A stretch of DNA of 5,789 bases from a bacterium (GCA_027619145.1 JAQCGA010000290.1:1-5789); one strand, 5' to 3'; positions 1-5,789 are shown, numbered from the stretch's first letter. Notes: generated by a model not told the origin, from the sequence alone. Program-made: numbers and translations.

Positions 1-2
1 TT

Positions 3-530
3 GCACCGGAGATGTGGTTTCGGGTGCTGGGCGCATGGATTCCGGAGGCCAAGGACGAGGTGCTGGTAGATGTGGCCGATTACAGCCACGTGGAAGCCGG
101 TCCGGTGACCCTGCTGGCGGGTCACGATGCGAATTATTGCATGGATCGGACGGACCATCGCCTCGGTCTTCTCTACGATCGCAAGCGACCCCTGGACGGC
201 GATTTTTCTGTGCGGCTACGCACAGCCTTTCGGGCTGCGCTGGTGGCAGGCAAACGCCTGGAAGACGATCCGCTTCTGGAGGGGCGCGCGCGGTTTGGTA
301 GCGAAGATATACTGTTTTTGCTGAACGACAGGCTGAACGCGCCCAACACAGAAGAGACGTTTTCTGCTGTGCGCAAAGACCTGGAAGAGGTGCTGGATGT
401 ATTGTATGGACAGGGCGAATATACTTTGACGCACAATACGGACCCGAAGCAGCGGTTCAGCGTACATATCCGCGCCGGGGCGAATTCGGGCCTCTCTTCG
501 TTGCTGCAAAATCTTGATGGGAATTTTTGA
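3..530 (+). CDS. Conserved-looking hypothetical protein, 5' end cut by the window edge
   Basis: The frame is open from the left edge (GCA CCG GAG before the first ATG at 12) to TGA at 528-530, giving 175 visible residues. I treat it as partial: the ATG at 12 has GGAG directly against it with no spacing, so it is a poor start, and the visible protein begins in the middle of what looks like a fold. The stretch DVADYSHV, followed by GP, a GHDANY segment and RLGLLYDRKRPLDG, has the look of a conserved bacterial family of unknown function that I recall only loosely. A later segment, NDRLNAPNTEETF, also looks conserved. The protein is rich in Asp, Glu and Arg, with no membrane segment or signal peptide in the visible part, so it is probably cytosolic. 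No catalytic motif is recognisable. The promoter of the next gene starts 12 bases after its stop, so the two are probably not one operon. The reading frame is well supported; the function is unknown. Confidence 0.8.
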   Translation, partial: APEMWFRVLGAWIPEAKDEVLVDVADYSHVEAGPVTLLAGHDANYCMDRTDHRLGLLYDRKRPLDGDFSVRLRTAFRAALVAGKRLEDDPLLEGRARFGSEDILFLLNDRLNAPNTEETFSAVRKDLEEVLDVLYGQGEYTLTHNTDPKQRFSVHIRAGANSGLSSLLQNLDGNF

Positions 531-544
531 AGGTTTTGAACCTT
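530..544. promoter_or_regulatory. Small dyad overlapping the -35 box, possible operator
   Basis: AAGGTT (530-535) and AACCTT (539-544) form a perfect 6-bp inverted repeat around TTG. It begins on the last base of the upstream stop codon and covers the first two bases of the -35 box. A related element follows downstream: TGTCAAGGT at 586-594 is the exact reverse complement of ACCTTGACA at 540-548. A protein bound here would compete with RNA polymerase, so a repressor site is possible. The repeats are visible; a regulatory role is inference, and short dyads also occur by chance. Confidence 0.3.
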
Positions 545-570
545 GACAAACCATAAGAAATTTCTATATT
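543..570 (+). promoter_or_regulatory. Sigma-70 type promoter of the ferredoxin gene
   Basis: The -35 box is a perfect TTGACA at 543-548. After a 16-bp, A-rich spacer comes TATATT at 565-570, which matches five of six bases of the -10 consensus. Transcription would start near 577, giving a leader of about 105 nt before the ATG at 682. The promoter lies entirely in the gap after the upstream stop codon. This is the best promoter match in the window and implies that the ferredoxin is expressed independently of the upstream gene. The start site is inferred from spacing only. Confidence 0.75.
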
Positions 571-668
571 TCGGGTAGCGGTTCCTGTCAAGGTCTTTCA
601 TTGGCCTGGATTTGCGGATCGATTTGAAGATTTTGCAGACAACGTATTCCCAATCACACTGAAGGAAA

Positions 669-675
669 GGGGTGA
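669..675 (+). promoter_or_regulatory. Ribosome binding site of the ferredoxin gene
   Basis: GGGGTGA at 669-675 sits inside AAAGGGGTGA, a close match to the anti-Shine-Dalgarno complement AGGAGGTGA, 6 bases before the ATG at 682. A second purine run, AAGGA at 662-666, lies further upstream. This site fixes the start at 682, which also agrees with the usual N-terminus of the family. Confidence 0.7.
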
Positions 676-681
676 AAAAGG

Positions 682-945
682 ATGGCCTACATCATCGCCG
701 AGCCCTGCGTCGATGTGATGGACAGAGCCTGCGTGGAAGTTTGCCCGGTGGACTGTATTTACGAACCCGATGCGACCACTCTTGCAGAAGATGATCGCCG
801 GGAAATGCTTTATATCCATCCGGAAGAATGCATTGACTGCGGCGCTTGCGAGCCCGAATGTCCGGTGGAGGCGATCTTCGCGGAAGAGGATACGCCCGAA
901 GAATGGAAAGAGTACATCGAGATTAACTCAAAAGCGTTTGAGTAA
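682..945 (+). CDS. fdxA: 7Fe ferredoxin ([3Fe-4S][4Fe-4S])
   Basis: A small soluble electron carrier of 87 residues that shuttles single electrons between cytoplasmic redox enzymes. The first half has C9, then CVEVCPVDC (C17, C21, C25); the second has [12 protein letters not shown] (C50, C53, C56, C60). By comparison with Azotobacter ferredoxin I and Thermus ferredoxin, C9, C17 and C60 should hold the [3Fe-4S] cluster, and C21, C50, C53 and C56 the [4Fe-4S] cluster, leaving C25 free. Val12 stands where Azotobacter ferredoxin I has its extra Cys11, which argues against a second [4Fe-4S] cluster. The N-terminus MAYIIAEPC, the [13 protein letters not shown] block and the tail TPEEW followed by an EIN segment are typical of the family. 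The protein is very acidic, with 25 Asp or Glu against 5 Lys or Arg. C25 to C50 is about 10 residues longer than I recall for Thermus and Azotobacter; the extra part is an acidic loop around residues 30-41. The gene has its own promoter and is followed by a terminator, so it is probably monocistronic. The family call is secure; the partner enzyme is unknown. Confidence 0.96.
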   Translation: MAYIIAEPCVDVMDRACVEVCPVDCIYEPDATTLAEDDRREMLYIHPEECIDCGACEPECPVEAIFAEEDTPEEWKEYIEINSKAFE

Positions 946-998
946 AAACCATTCAGCGTTCCGGGGGCCGGGTTGATGGGGTTCTTGGACGATGCAAA

Positions 999-1046
999 GC
1001 AAAATGCCAGGACCCGATGTTCGGCCCTGGCATTTTGCATTATTTT
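999..1046 (+). terminator. Intrinsic terminator after the ferredoxin gene
   Basis: GCAAAATGCCAGG (999-1011) pairs perfectly with CCTGGCATTTTGC (1026-1038), a 13-bp stem. The 14-nt loop can itself pair CCGA (1014-1017) with TCGG (1021-1024). The GC-rich core TGCCAGG/CCTGGCA is followed by TTTTGCATTATTTT, an interrupted T-run, with the matching A-run on the 5' side. It lies 53 bases after the ferredoxin stop. This form is typical of factor-independent termination and should separate the ferredoxin transcript from gltB. Confidence 0.8.
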
Positions 1047-1057
1047 AAGATATAAAT

Positions 1058-1088
1058 AGAAAGGGAGCGGGGTGTCCGCTCCCTTTCT
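1058..1088 (+). terminator. Second hairpin, possible back-up terminator
   Basis: AGAAAGGGAGCGG (1058-1070) pairs perfectly with CCGCTCCCTTTCT (1076-1088): 13 bp with a 5-nt loop, GGTGT. The GC core GGGAGCGG/CCGCTCCC is followed only by TTTCT and then a mixed sequence, so the T-run is weak. It begins 19 bases after the first stem, the gap being AT-rich. It may be a tandem terminator for the ferredoxin transcript. Its weak T-run also leaves open another role, such as protecting a 3' end or insulating the gltB promoter. Confidence 0.5.
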
Positions 1089-1111
1089 GCGAGCAGTTCA
1101 TTATGTATTAT
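1084..1111 (+). promoter_or_regulatory. Weak candidate promoter for gltB
   Basis: gltB needs its own promoter if the hairpins upstream terminate. The best -10 candidate in the short gap is TATTAT at 1106-1111 (five of six matches), with TG directly before it. The sequence 16 bp upstream, TTTCTG at 1084-1089, is a poor -35 and lies in the stem of the second hairpin. Transcription would start near 1118, leaving a leader of about 60 nt. With so weak a -35 box, an activator or another sigma factor may be needed. Low confidence. Confidence 0.25.
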
Positions 1112-1183
1112 CATAAACTTCTGCGAATGCTCGATGCAAACGTGGTGAGTCTATCAGAATTGTTGAGAAAGGATGTGGGATGA
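1103..1183 (+). other. Short ORF in the gltB leader ending across the gltB start codon
   Basis: ATG at 1103 opens a 26-codon frame that ends in TGA at 1181-1183, overlapping the gltB ATG (1180-1182) as ATGA. A second in-frame ATG lies at 1127. The peptide begins MYYHKLLRML, ends ELLRKDVG, and has six Leu. The overlap is the classic arrangement for translational coupling. Against it, neither ATG has a good ribosome binding site, the candidate promoter start near 1118 would lie after the first ATG, and an open frame of this length is common by chance. It resembles no family I know. Listed as a possibility only. Confidence 0.15.
1168..1173 (+). promoter_or_regulatory. Ribosome binding site of gltB
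   Basis: AAAGGA at 1168-1173 lies 6 bases before the ATG at 1180. The start is forced: reading back in frame from 1180 there is no ATG, GTG or TTG before the stop TAA at 1114-1116, and the next in-frame Met (residue 52) lies beyond the catalytic Cys19. Confidence 0.75.
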
Positions 1184-4100
1184 ACACCCTTTCAGCCCGG
1201 GGTCTCTATCGCCCGGAATTCGAACACGATGCGTGCGGTGTGGGTTTTGTGGCTGATATTTCTGGCCGGAAGAACCACCGGATTGTGCAAGGCGCAGTTC
1301 AGGCGCTGGCCAACCTGACGCACCGGGGAGCGATGGACGCGGATGCCAAAACGGGCGATGGAGCAGGTGTGCTCACCCAGATTCCTGAAAAGCTGTTTGC
1401 TCGCGAAGCGGAGGGACTCCAGTTCCGGCTGCCTGAAGGCGACGGCCTGGCTGTGGGCATGATTTTCTTGCCTCGGTGGGATGCGGTGGCCAATGATCGT
1501 TGCCGGATTGTTATTGAGGAAGCCATTGACCACTATGACCTGGTTCTGGTGGGATGGCGACCCGTTCCAGTAGACGAATCGGTTCTGGGTGACAAAGCTG
1601 CCGAGATGAAACCCGACATTCAGCAAGTACTAGTACAGCGTGGGGAAGGGATGTCGGACGCCGAATTTGAGCGTGGTCTGTACCTGGTACGCCGGCAGAT
1701 TGAGCGTTCGGTGCGTCGGCACGGAATTGAAGACTGCTATATCTGCTCTTTTTCCAATCGGACCATTGTGTATAAAGGTATGATGGTGGCTCCGCAGGTG
1801 TCACGCTTTTATAAGGATTTGCAGGATCCAGATTTTGAGGCGGCTTTTGCCATTTTCCACCAGCGATACAGTACCAATACGATGCCCAACTGGTTTATGG
1901 CCCAGCCCTTTCGCTGTTTGGCCCACAACGGAGAGATCAATACGTTGCGTGGGAACGTCAACTGGATGCAGGCGCGGGAGTCCGAACTTCAGTCCAAGGC
2001 GTGGGGGCGGTATATCAGCCGTATCCGGCCGATTGTTGATCCTGCCGGGAGTGATTCGGCAAAACTGGACAATGTATTCGAGGCGATCAATGTGGCGGGC
2101 CGAGATCCGCTCCATGCGATGATGATGCTCATTCCGGAAGCGCACCAGAATGTGCCCGATATGCCAAGCGATTTACGCGGGTTTTACGAGTACCACGACT
2201 GTTTGATGGAGCCCTGGGATGGCCCTGCTGCGGTGGTGTTCAGTGACGGGGCCGTGGTGGGTGCTACCCTGGATCGGAACGGTCTTCGGCCTGCCCGGTA
2301 TACCATTACCAACGACGACCTGATTATTATGGGTTCCGAAGTGGGGATGTTGCACATTGACGACCGGCGGGTGGTGGAAAAGGGTCGTTTGGGGCCAGGC
2401 GAAATGATTGCTGTGGATACGCTTCGGGGTGTGTTATTAAAAAACGGCGAGATTAAGAAAGAGGTGTCCCGGCGCAGGCCGTATGCCCACTGGGCCCGAG
2501 AAAATTTGATTCACCTGGACCGTGCAGATGCAGCGGTAGAGCCGCTGCCGATTTCCACTGAAGATGGTAGCACCTTGAAGCAGCGCCAGACGACGTTTGG
2601 GTACACGGCAGATGAAATTGAATATGTACTGATTCCGATTGCCAATGACGGCAAGGAACCGGTTGGTTCGATGGGAGATGATACACCTCTTGCTATGTTG
2701 TCTGAACGGTCGCAGCTACTTTATAATTTTTTTACACAGCGGTTTGCCCAGGTGACCAATCCGCCGATTGATCCATTGCGAGAAGAACTGGTGATGTCGC
2801 TGGACATGTTGCTGGGTTATCGCCGAAACATGTTCAAGGAGCGGGCGAAACACGCTCGATTGATCCAGATTAAATCGCCTGTTTTGTTTACCTCGGAACT
2901 GAACCAGCTTCGCGCAATGCGATTGCCCGAATTTGGCGCAGAAACGCTTCCGGCACTGTTTAACCCGGCCGACGGGCCGGACGGACTGCGCAGAGGGCTA
3001 GACCGGCTTTGTGATCAGGCAGCACGTGCAGTAGAAGAGGGGAAGACGCTGCTGATTTTGAGTGATCGAGCCGTGGCGCGCGCACGTGCACCTATCCCAA
3101 TGTTACTGGCGGTGGGAGCGGTGCACCACCATCTGGTCAGGGAAGGCAAGCGGATGCAGGTCAGCCTTCTGGTGGAATCCGGGGAGCCACGTGAAGTACA
3201 CCACTTTGCAGCATTAATCGGATATGGTGCCAGCGCTGTGAACCCGTACCTGGCGTTCGAGAACCTGCACCATCTGGTTCGCAAGGAGAAGCTGGAGGAG
3301 GCGGTCACGTATCAGAAGGCCCTGGACAATTACCGGAAAGGGCTGGAAGCCGGCATTTTGAAGGTGATTTGTAAAATGGGCATTTCCACCCTGAGCAGCT
3401 ATCATGGTGCACAGGTTTTTGATGCGATTGGGTTGAAACAGGATCTTATAAGTCGGTATTTTACAGGTACGGTTTCTCAGGTAGGCGGTATTGGGCTGGA
3501 GGAAATTGCTCAGGATGTTCTGGACCGACATCAGGAAGCGTTCCGGATCGATTCAGATTCCGAATTGAAGGATGCTGGTATTTACCGATTCCGTCGCGAT
3601 GGAGAGTATCACGCATTTAATCCTAAGGTATTTAAGGCGATCCATGCGTTGGCCAAAAGTGGGAAGCCCCAGGATTTTATGGAGTACGCTCGGTTGGTAG
3701 AGGGGCGTCCCCCGTCTACGCTGCGGGATCTGATGGCCTTCCGCGAGAGCACACCTATTCCGCTGGATGAAGTGGAGCCTGTGGAATCTATTTGCCGCCG
3801 GTTTACCACGGCGGCCATGTCGCACGGTTCGTTGTCCAAGGAGGCCCACGAGACACTGGCCATTGCAATGAACCGGATTGGTGGGAAGAGCAACAGCGGT
3901 GAAGGTGGAGAAGATCCGACCCGGTACCGGCGATTACCCAATGGCGATTGGGCCAACAGCGCCATCAAACAGGTGGCTTCGGGGCGGTTCGGTGTAACCC
4001 CCGAGTACCTGGCCTCGGCGCGGGAAATTGAGATCAAGATGGCGCAGGGCTCCAAGCCTGGCGAAGGTGGCCAGTTGCCTGGCCACAAGGTATCTGCGGA

Positions 4101-5751
4101 AATTGCGAGTATCCGCCATTCGGTTTCTGGCGTCACGTTGATCTCGCCACCGCCCCATCACGACATTTACAGTATTGAAGATCTTGCACAGCTGATTTAT
4201 GACCTCAAGCGCATTAACACGCGCGCGAAAATTTGCGTGAAGCTGGTATCTGTAGCAGGCGTGGGAACCATTGCTGCCGGTGTGGTGAAGGGGTTTGCAG
4301 ATGTTATTCACCTGAGCGGGCACGACGGCGGTACCGGCGCTTCGCCGCTGGGCGCAATTAAGCACTCGGGAAGTCCGTGGGAACTGGGTTTATCAGAAAT
4401 TCAGCAGACGCTTGTACACAATGACCTGCGCGGGCGAGTAACCTTACGCGCAGACGGTGGGTTCAAAACCGGACGAGACGTAATTATTGCAGCAATTCTG
4501 GGTGCGGAAGAATTCGGGTTTGGCACGGCGGCGCTGGTGGCCGAAGGGTGTGTGATGGCCCGGCAGTGCCATCTCAATACCTGTCCGGTGGGCGTGGCCA
4601 CCCAGAAGCCAGAATTGCGAAAGCGGTTTACAGGTACGCCAGAAATGGTTGTGCACTTCTTTACGAGCCTGGCAGAGCAAATTCGCGAAATGCTTGCGAA
4701 ACTGGGGTACCGGTCTCTGGAAGGTTTGATTGGGCGAACAGAGCTTCTGGAAGCGCGGATTGACCCCGAGCGGCCCCGGTGGCGCGGCATTGACCTGGAC
4801 GGTATTCTGGCGGATCCAGATCCGGGAGGCACGCGACCCCGGTACCATACCCGGGAGCGGAACGACCGGCCCGATGCACCGATTGACGACCTGCTGTTGC
4901 AGGATGCGATGGATGCGATTAAAGAGAACAGTTCGATTACGTTGCGTTACGATATTCAGAACACCCGCCGTGCTGTAGGTACCAAGTTGGCCGGAGAGAT
5001 TGCGTTCCATTACGGCGACAAAGGGATGGACGGCGTGATTGAATGTCGGTTTCAGGGCAGCGCGGGCCAGAGTTTTGGCGCATTCTGCATTCGCGGATTG
5101 CGGTTGATTTTGATTGGAGAAGCCAACGATTATGTGGGCAAAGGCATGCACGGTGGTGAAATTGTGGTGATGCCGTCTGGACATGCACGGTTTCAGAGCC
5201 ATAAAAACGTGATTGTAGGCAACACGGTTATGTACGGTGCCACAGGTGGTACGCTGTATGCGGCCGGCTGTGCCGGGGAACGGTTTTGCGTGCGTAACAG
5301 TGGCGGACACGCCGTGGTTGAAGGCCTGGGAGATCATGGGTGCGAATATATGACGGGTGGTGTGGTGACAATTCTGGGTGAAACCGGTCGCAATTTTGGG
5401 GCAGGAATGACCGGTGGCGTGGCCTACGTACTGGATGAGGATCGCGTGTTTGAACGGCGGTTTAATTCCCAGCTTGTGGGTGTGCAACGCGTGATGGATG
5501 CAGAGGATATCAGTTTGTTACAAAAAATGATTGGCCGGCACCTGGAATATACCAATAGTCGCCGGGCCAGCGAGGTGATTACCCGGTGGGAGCACTATTT
5601 GCCGTTGTTCTGGAAGGTTGCCCCGCATGCGCCCGAAGAGGAGGATGAACTGGTGATTCCCCAGCGATACCAGGAGATTCATAGACAGACTCACAAGCGG
5701 AAAGTGCAGGAAGAACGGGCGAAGGTTCAGGAAGCCAGAGAAGGCAAATAA
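1180..5751 (+). CDS. gltB: Glutamate synthase (GOGAT) large subunit, NADPH-type alpha subunit
   Basis: This cytoplasmic iron-sulfur flavoprotein makes two L-glutamate from L-glutamine and 2-oxoglutarate, the second step of the GS/GOGAT ammonia assimilation route. It is full length at 1523 residues. Residues 19 to about 430 are the class II glutaminase. Cys19 in HDACGVGF is the nucleophile, exposed by removing an 18-residue propeptide. Arg49 in THRGAMDADA, Asn250-Gly251 in AHNGEINTLRGN (oxyanion hole) and Asp292 in GSDSAKLDN match known active-site residues. The central domain spans about 470-760 (QRFAQVTNPPIDP at 520-532, GISTLSSYHGAQ at 734-745). The FMN and 2-oxoglutarate barrel spans about 810-1185 (GGKSNSGEGGED, GSKPGEGGQLPG, HDGGTGASPL). 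C1124, C1130 and C1135 have the C-x5-C-x4-C spacing of the [3Fe-4S] site. A Gly-rich beta-helix domain (GXGXG) covers about 1265-1460, and a charged Lys/Arg/Glu/Gln tail ends the chain. The ferredoxin loop expected between Y916 and N921 is absent, so it resembles NADPH-type alpha subunits, which need GltD. No GltD-like FAD/NADPH domain is fused. No frameshift or missing residue was seen. Confidence 0.98.
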   Translation: MNTLSARGLYRPEFEHDACGVGFVADISGRKNHRIVQGAVQALANLTHRGAMDADAKTGDGAGVLTQIPEKLFAREAEGLQFRLPEGDGLAVGMIFLPRWDAVANDRCRIVIEEAIDHYDLVLVGWRPVPVDESVLGDKAAEMKPDIQQVLVQRGEGMSDAEFERGLYLVRRQIERSVRRHGIEDCYICSFSNRTIVYKGMMVAPQVSRFYKDLQDPDFEAAFAIFHQRYSTNTMPNWFMAQPFRCLAHNGEINTLRGNVNWMQARESELQSKAWGRYISRIRPIVDPAGSDSAKLDNVFEAINVAGRDPLHAMMMLIPEAHQNVPDMPSDLRGFYEYHDCLMEPWDGPAAVVFSDGAVVGATLDRNGLRPARYTITNDDLIIMGSEVGMLHIDDRRVVEKGRLGPGEMIAVDTLRGVLLKNGEIKKEVSRRRPYAHWARENLIHLDRADAAVEPLPISTEDGSTLKQRQTTFGYTADEIEYVLIPIANDGKEPVGSMGDDTPLAMLSERSQLLYNFFTQRFAQVTNPPIDPLREELVMSLDMLLGYRRNMFKERAKHARLIQIKSPVLFTSELNQLRAMRLPEFGAETLPALFNPADGPDGLRRGLDRLCDQAARAVEEGKTLLILSDRAVARARAPIPMLLAVGAVHHHLVREGKRMQVSLLVESGEPREVHHFAALIGYGASAVNPYLAFENLHHLVRKEKLEEAVTYQKALDNYRKGLEAGILKVICKMGISTLSSYHGAQVFDAIGLKQDLISRYFTGTVSQVGGIGLEEIAQDVLDRHQEAFRIDSDSELKDAGIYRFRRDGEYHAFNPKVFKAIHALAKSGKPQDFMEYARLVEGRPPSTLRDLMAFRESTPIPLDEVEPVESICRRFTTAAMSHGSLSKEAHETLAIAMNRIGGKSNSGEGGEDPTRYRRLPNGDWANSAIKQVASGRFGVTPEYLASAREIEIKMAQGSKPGEGGQLPGHKVSAEIASIRHSVSGVTLISPPPHHDIYSIEDLAQLIYDLKRINTRAKICVKLVSVAGVGTIAAGVVKGFADVIHLSGHDGGTGASPLGAIKHSGSPWELGLSEIQQTLVHNDLRGRVTLRADGGFKTGRDVIIAAILGAEEFGFGTAALVAEGCVMARQCHLNTCPVGVATQKPELRKRFTGTPEMVVHFFTSLAEQIREMLAKLGYRSLEGLIGRTELLEARIDPERPRWRGIDLDGILADPDPGGTRPRYHTRERNDRPDAPIDDLLLQDAMDAIKENSSITLRYDIQNTRRAVGTKLAGEIAFHYGDKGMDGVIECRFQGSAGQSFGAFCIRGLRLILIGEANDYVGKGMHGGEIVVMPSGHARFQSHKNVIVGNTVMYGATGGTLYAAGCAGERFCVRNSGGHAVVEGLGDHGCEYMTGGVVTILGETGRNFGAGMTGGVAYVLDEDRVFERRFNSQLVGVQRVMDAEDISLLQKMIGRHLEYTNSRRASEVITRWEHYLPLFWKVAPHAPEEEDELVIPQRYQEIHRQTHKRKVQEERAKVQEAREGK

Positions 5752-5768
5752 GAAGTTGAAGCGTGTCC

Positions 5769-5789
5769 AAAAGCGCCCCTGAAAAGGGG
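5769..5789 (+). terminator. Probable terminator after gltB, cut by the window edge
   Basis: CCCCT (5776-5780) and AGGGG (5785-5789) pair around a GAAA tetraloop and reach the last base of the window. The bases before the 5' arm are AAAAGCG (5769-5775), so a full terminator would continue with CGC and a T-run just outside. It lies 17 bases after the gltB stop. Only the upper 5 bp can be seen, so the terminator call is an inference from the A-run, GC-rich stem, stable loop and position. Confidence 0.55.

Noticed and set aside
12..14. ATG at 12 as the true start of the first gene
   Set aside because: GGAG abuts the ATG with no spacing, the frame stays open to the window edge, and the conserved-looking fold seems already under way, so the gene most likely begins outside the window.
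173..601. Minus-strand open frame of 142 codons over the first gene and the ferredoxin promoter
   Set aside because: It is antisense to a better-supported gene, its start region lies in the intergenic promoter, and its Ser/Arg-rich translation looks like a shadow.
609..636. Three GATTTG-like repeats in the ferredoxin leader
   Set aside because: The copies differ, are only 6-7 bases long and unevenly spaced, and form no clear hairpin, so I see no support for a riboswitch or a binding array.
961..971. CCGG-GGG-CCGG hairpin just after the ferredoxin gene
   Set aside because: It has only 4 bp, a 3-nt loop and no T-run; the strong stem at 999-1038 explains termination better.
1028..1038. Sigma-54 type promoter, TGGCATTTTGC
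   Set aside because: The GG and GC elements are only 8 bases apart start to start, not the required 12, and the sequence is fully explained as the 3' arm of the terminator stem.
3609..4136. Minus-strand open frame of 175 codons within gltB
   Set aside because: It covers the conserved FMN domain on the other strand, overlaps further antisense frames, and resembles no family.
4444..5487. Long open frame (347 codons) on the minus strand within gltB
   Set aside because: It lies antisense to the conserved 3' half of gltB. Its translation is rich in His, Thr, Asn and Gln with no recognisable motif, as expected for a shadow of a codon-biased gene.
1..5789. A novel defence, mobile or biosynthetic system
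   Set aside because: Apart from one unassigned protein, the content is core nitrogen and electron metabolism. I see no transposase, toxin-antitoxin pair, CRISPR repeats or tRNA-linked integration site.

Overview
The window is bacterial, of moderate G+C by eye, and carries three protein-coding genes, all on the + strand. It holds no RNA gene, mobile element or CRISPR array that I can see. The host phylum cannot be fixed from this sequence. The ferredoxin belongs to the 7Fe class known from Thermus, Actinobacteria and many environmental phyla, and the promoter ahead of it has the standard sigma-70 form.

Layout: (1) Positions 3-530 hold the 3' part of a gene cut by the left edge; it is an acidic, probably cytosolic protein of unknown function. 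(2) Positions 531-681 are a short intergenic region with a near-consensus promoter (TTGACA, 16 bp, TATATT), a small dyad over the -35 box and a leader of about 105 nt. (3) Positions 682-945 encode an 87-residue ferredoxin with one [3Fe-4S] and one [4Fe-4S] site. (4) Positions 946-1179 contain two consecutive perfect 13-bp hairpins, the first a good intrinsic terminator, followed by the leader of the next gene. (5) Positions 1180-5751 encode the complete 1523-residue large subunit of glutamate synthase (GltB), with all catalytic and cluster residues present. (6) The last 21 bases begin a GC-rich hairpin with a GAAA loop, probably a terminator cut by the right edge.

How they fit together: GltB makes two glutamates from glutamine and 2-oxoglutarate and needs reducing electrons. 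The ferredoxin next door is an obvious candidate donor by position. However, this GltB lacks the ferredoxin-binding loop of cyanobacterial and plant enzymes and looks like the alpha subunit of the NADPH enzyme, whose partner is GltD. No gltD lies in the window, and the hairpin right after gltB suggests that gltB may be transcribed alone. The ferredoxin and gltB are separated by terminators, so they look like separate transcription units. This is mostly a housekeeping region. The points worth a second look are the electron-donor question, the leader of gltB (including a short ORF whose stop overlaps the gltB start), and the dyad at the ferredoxin promoter.
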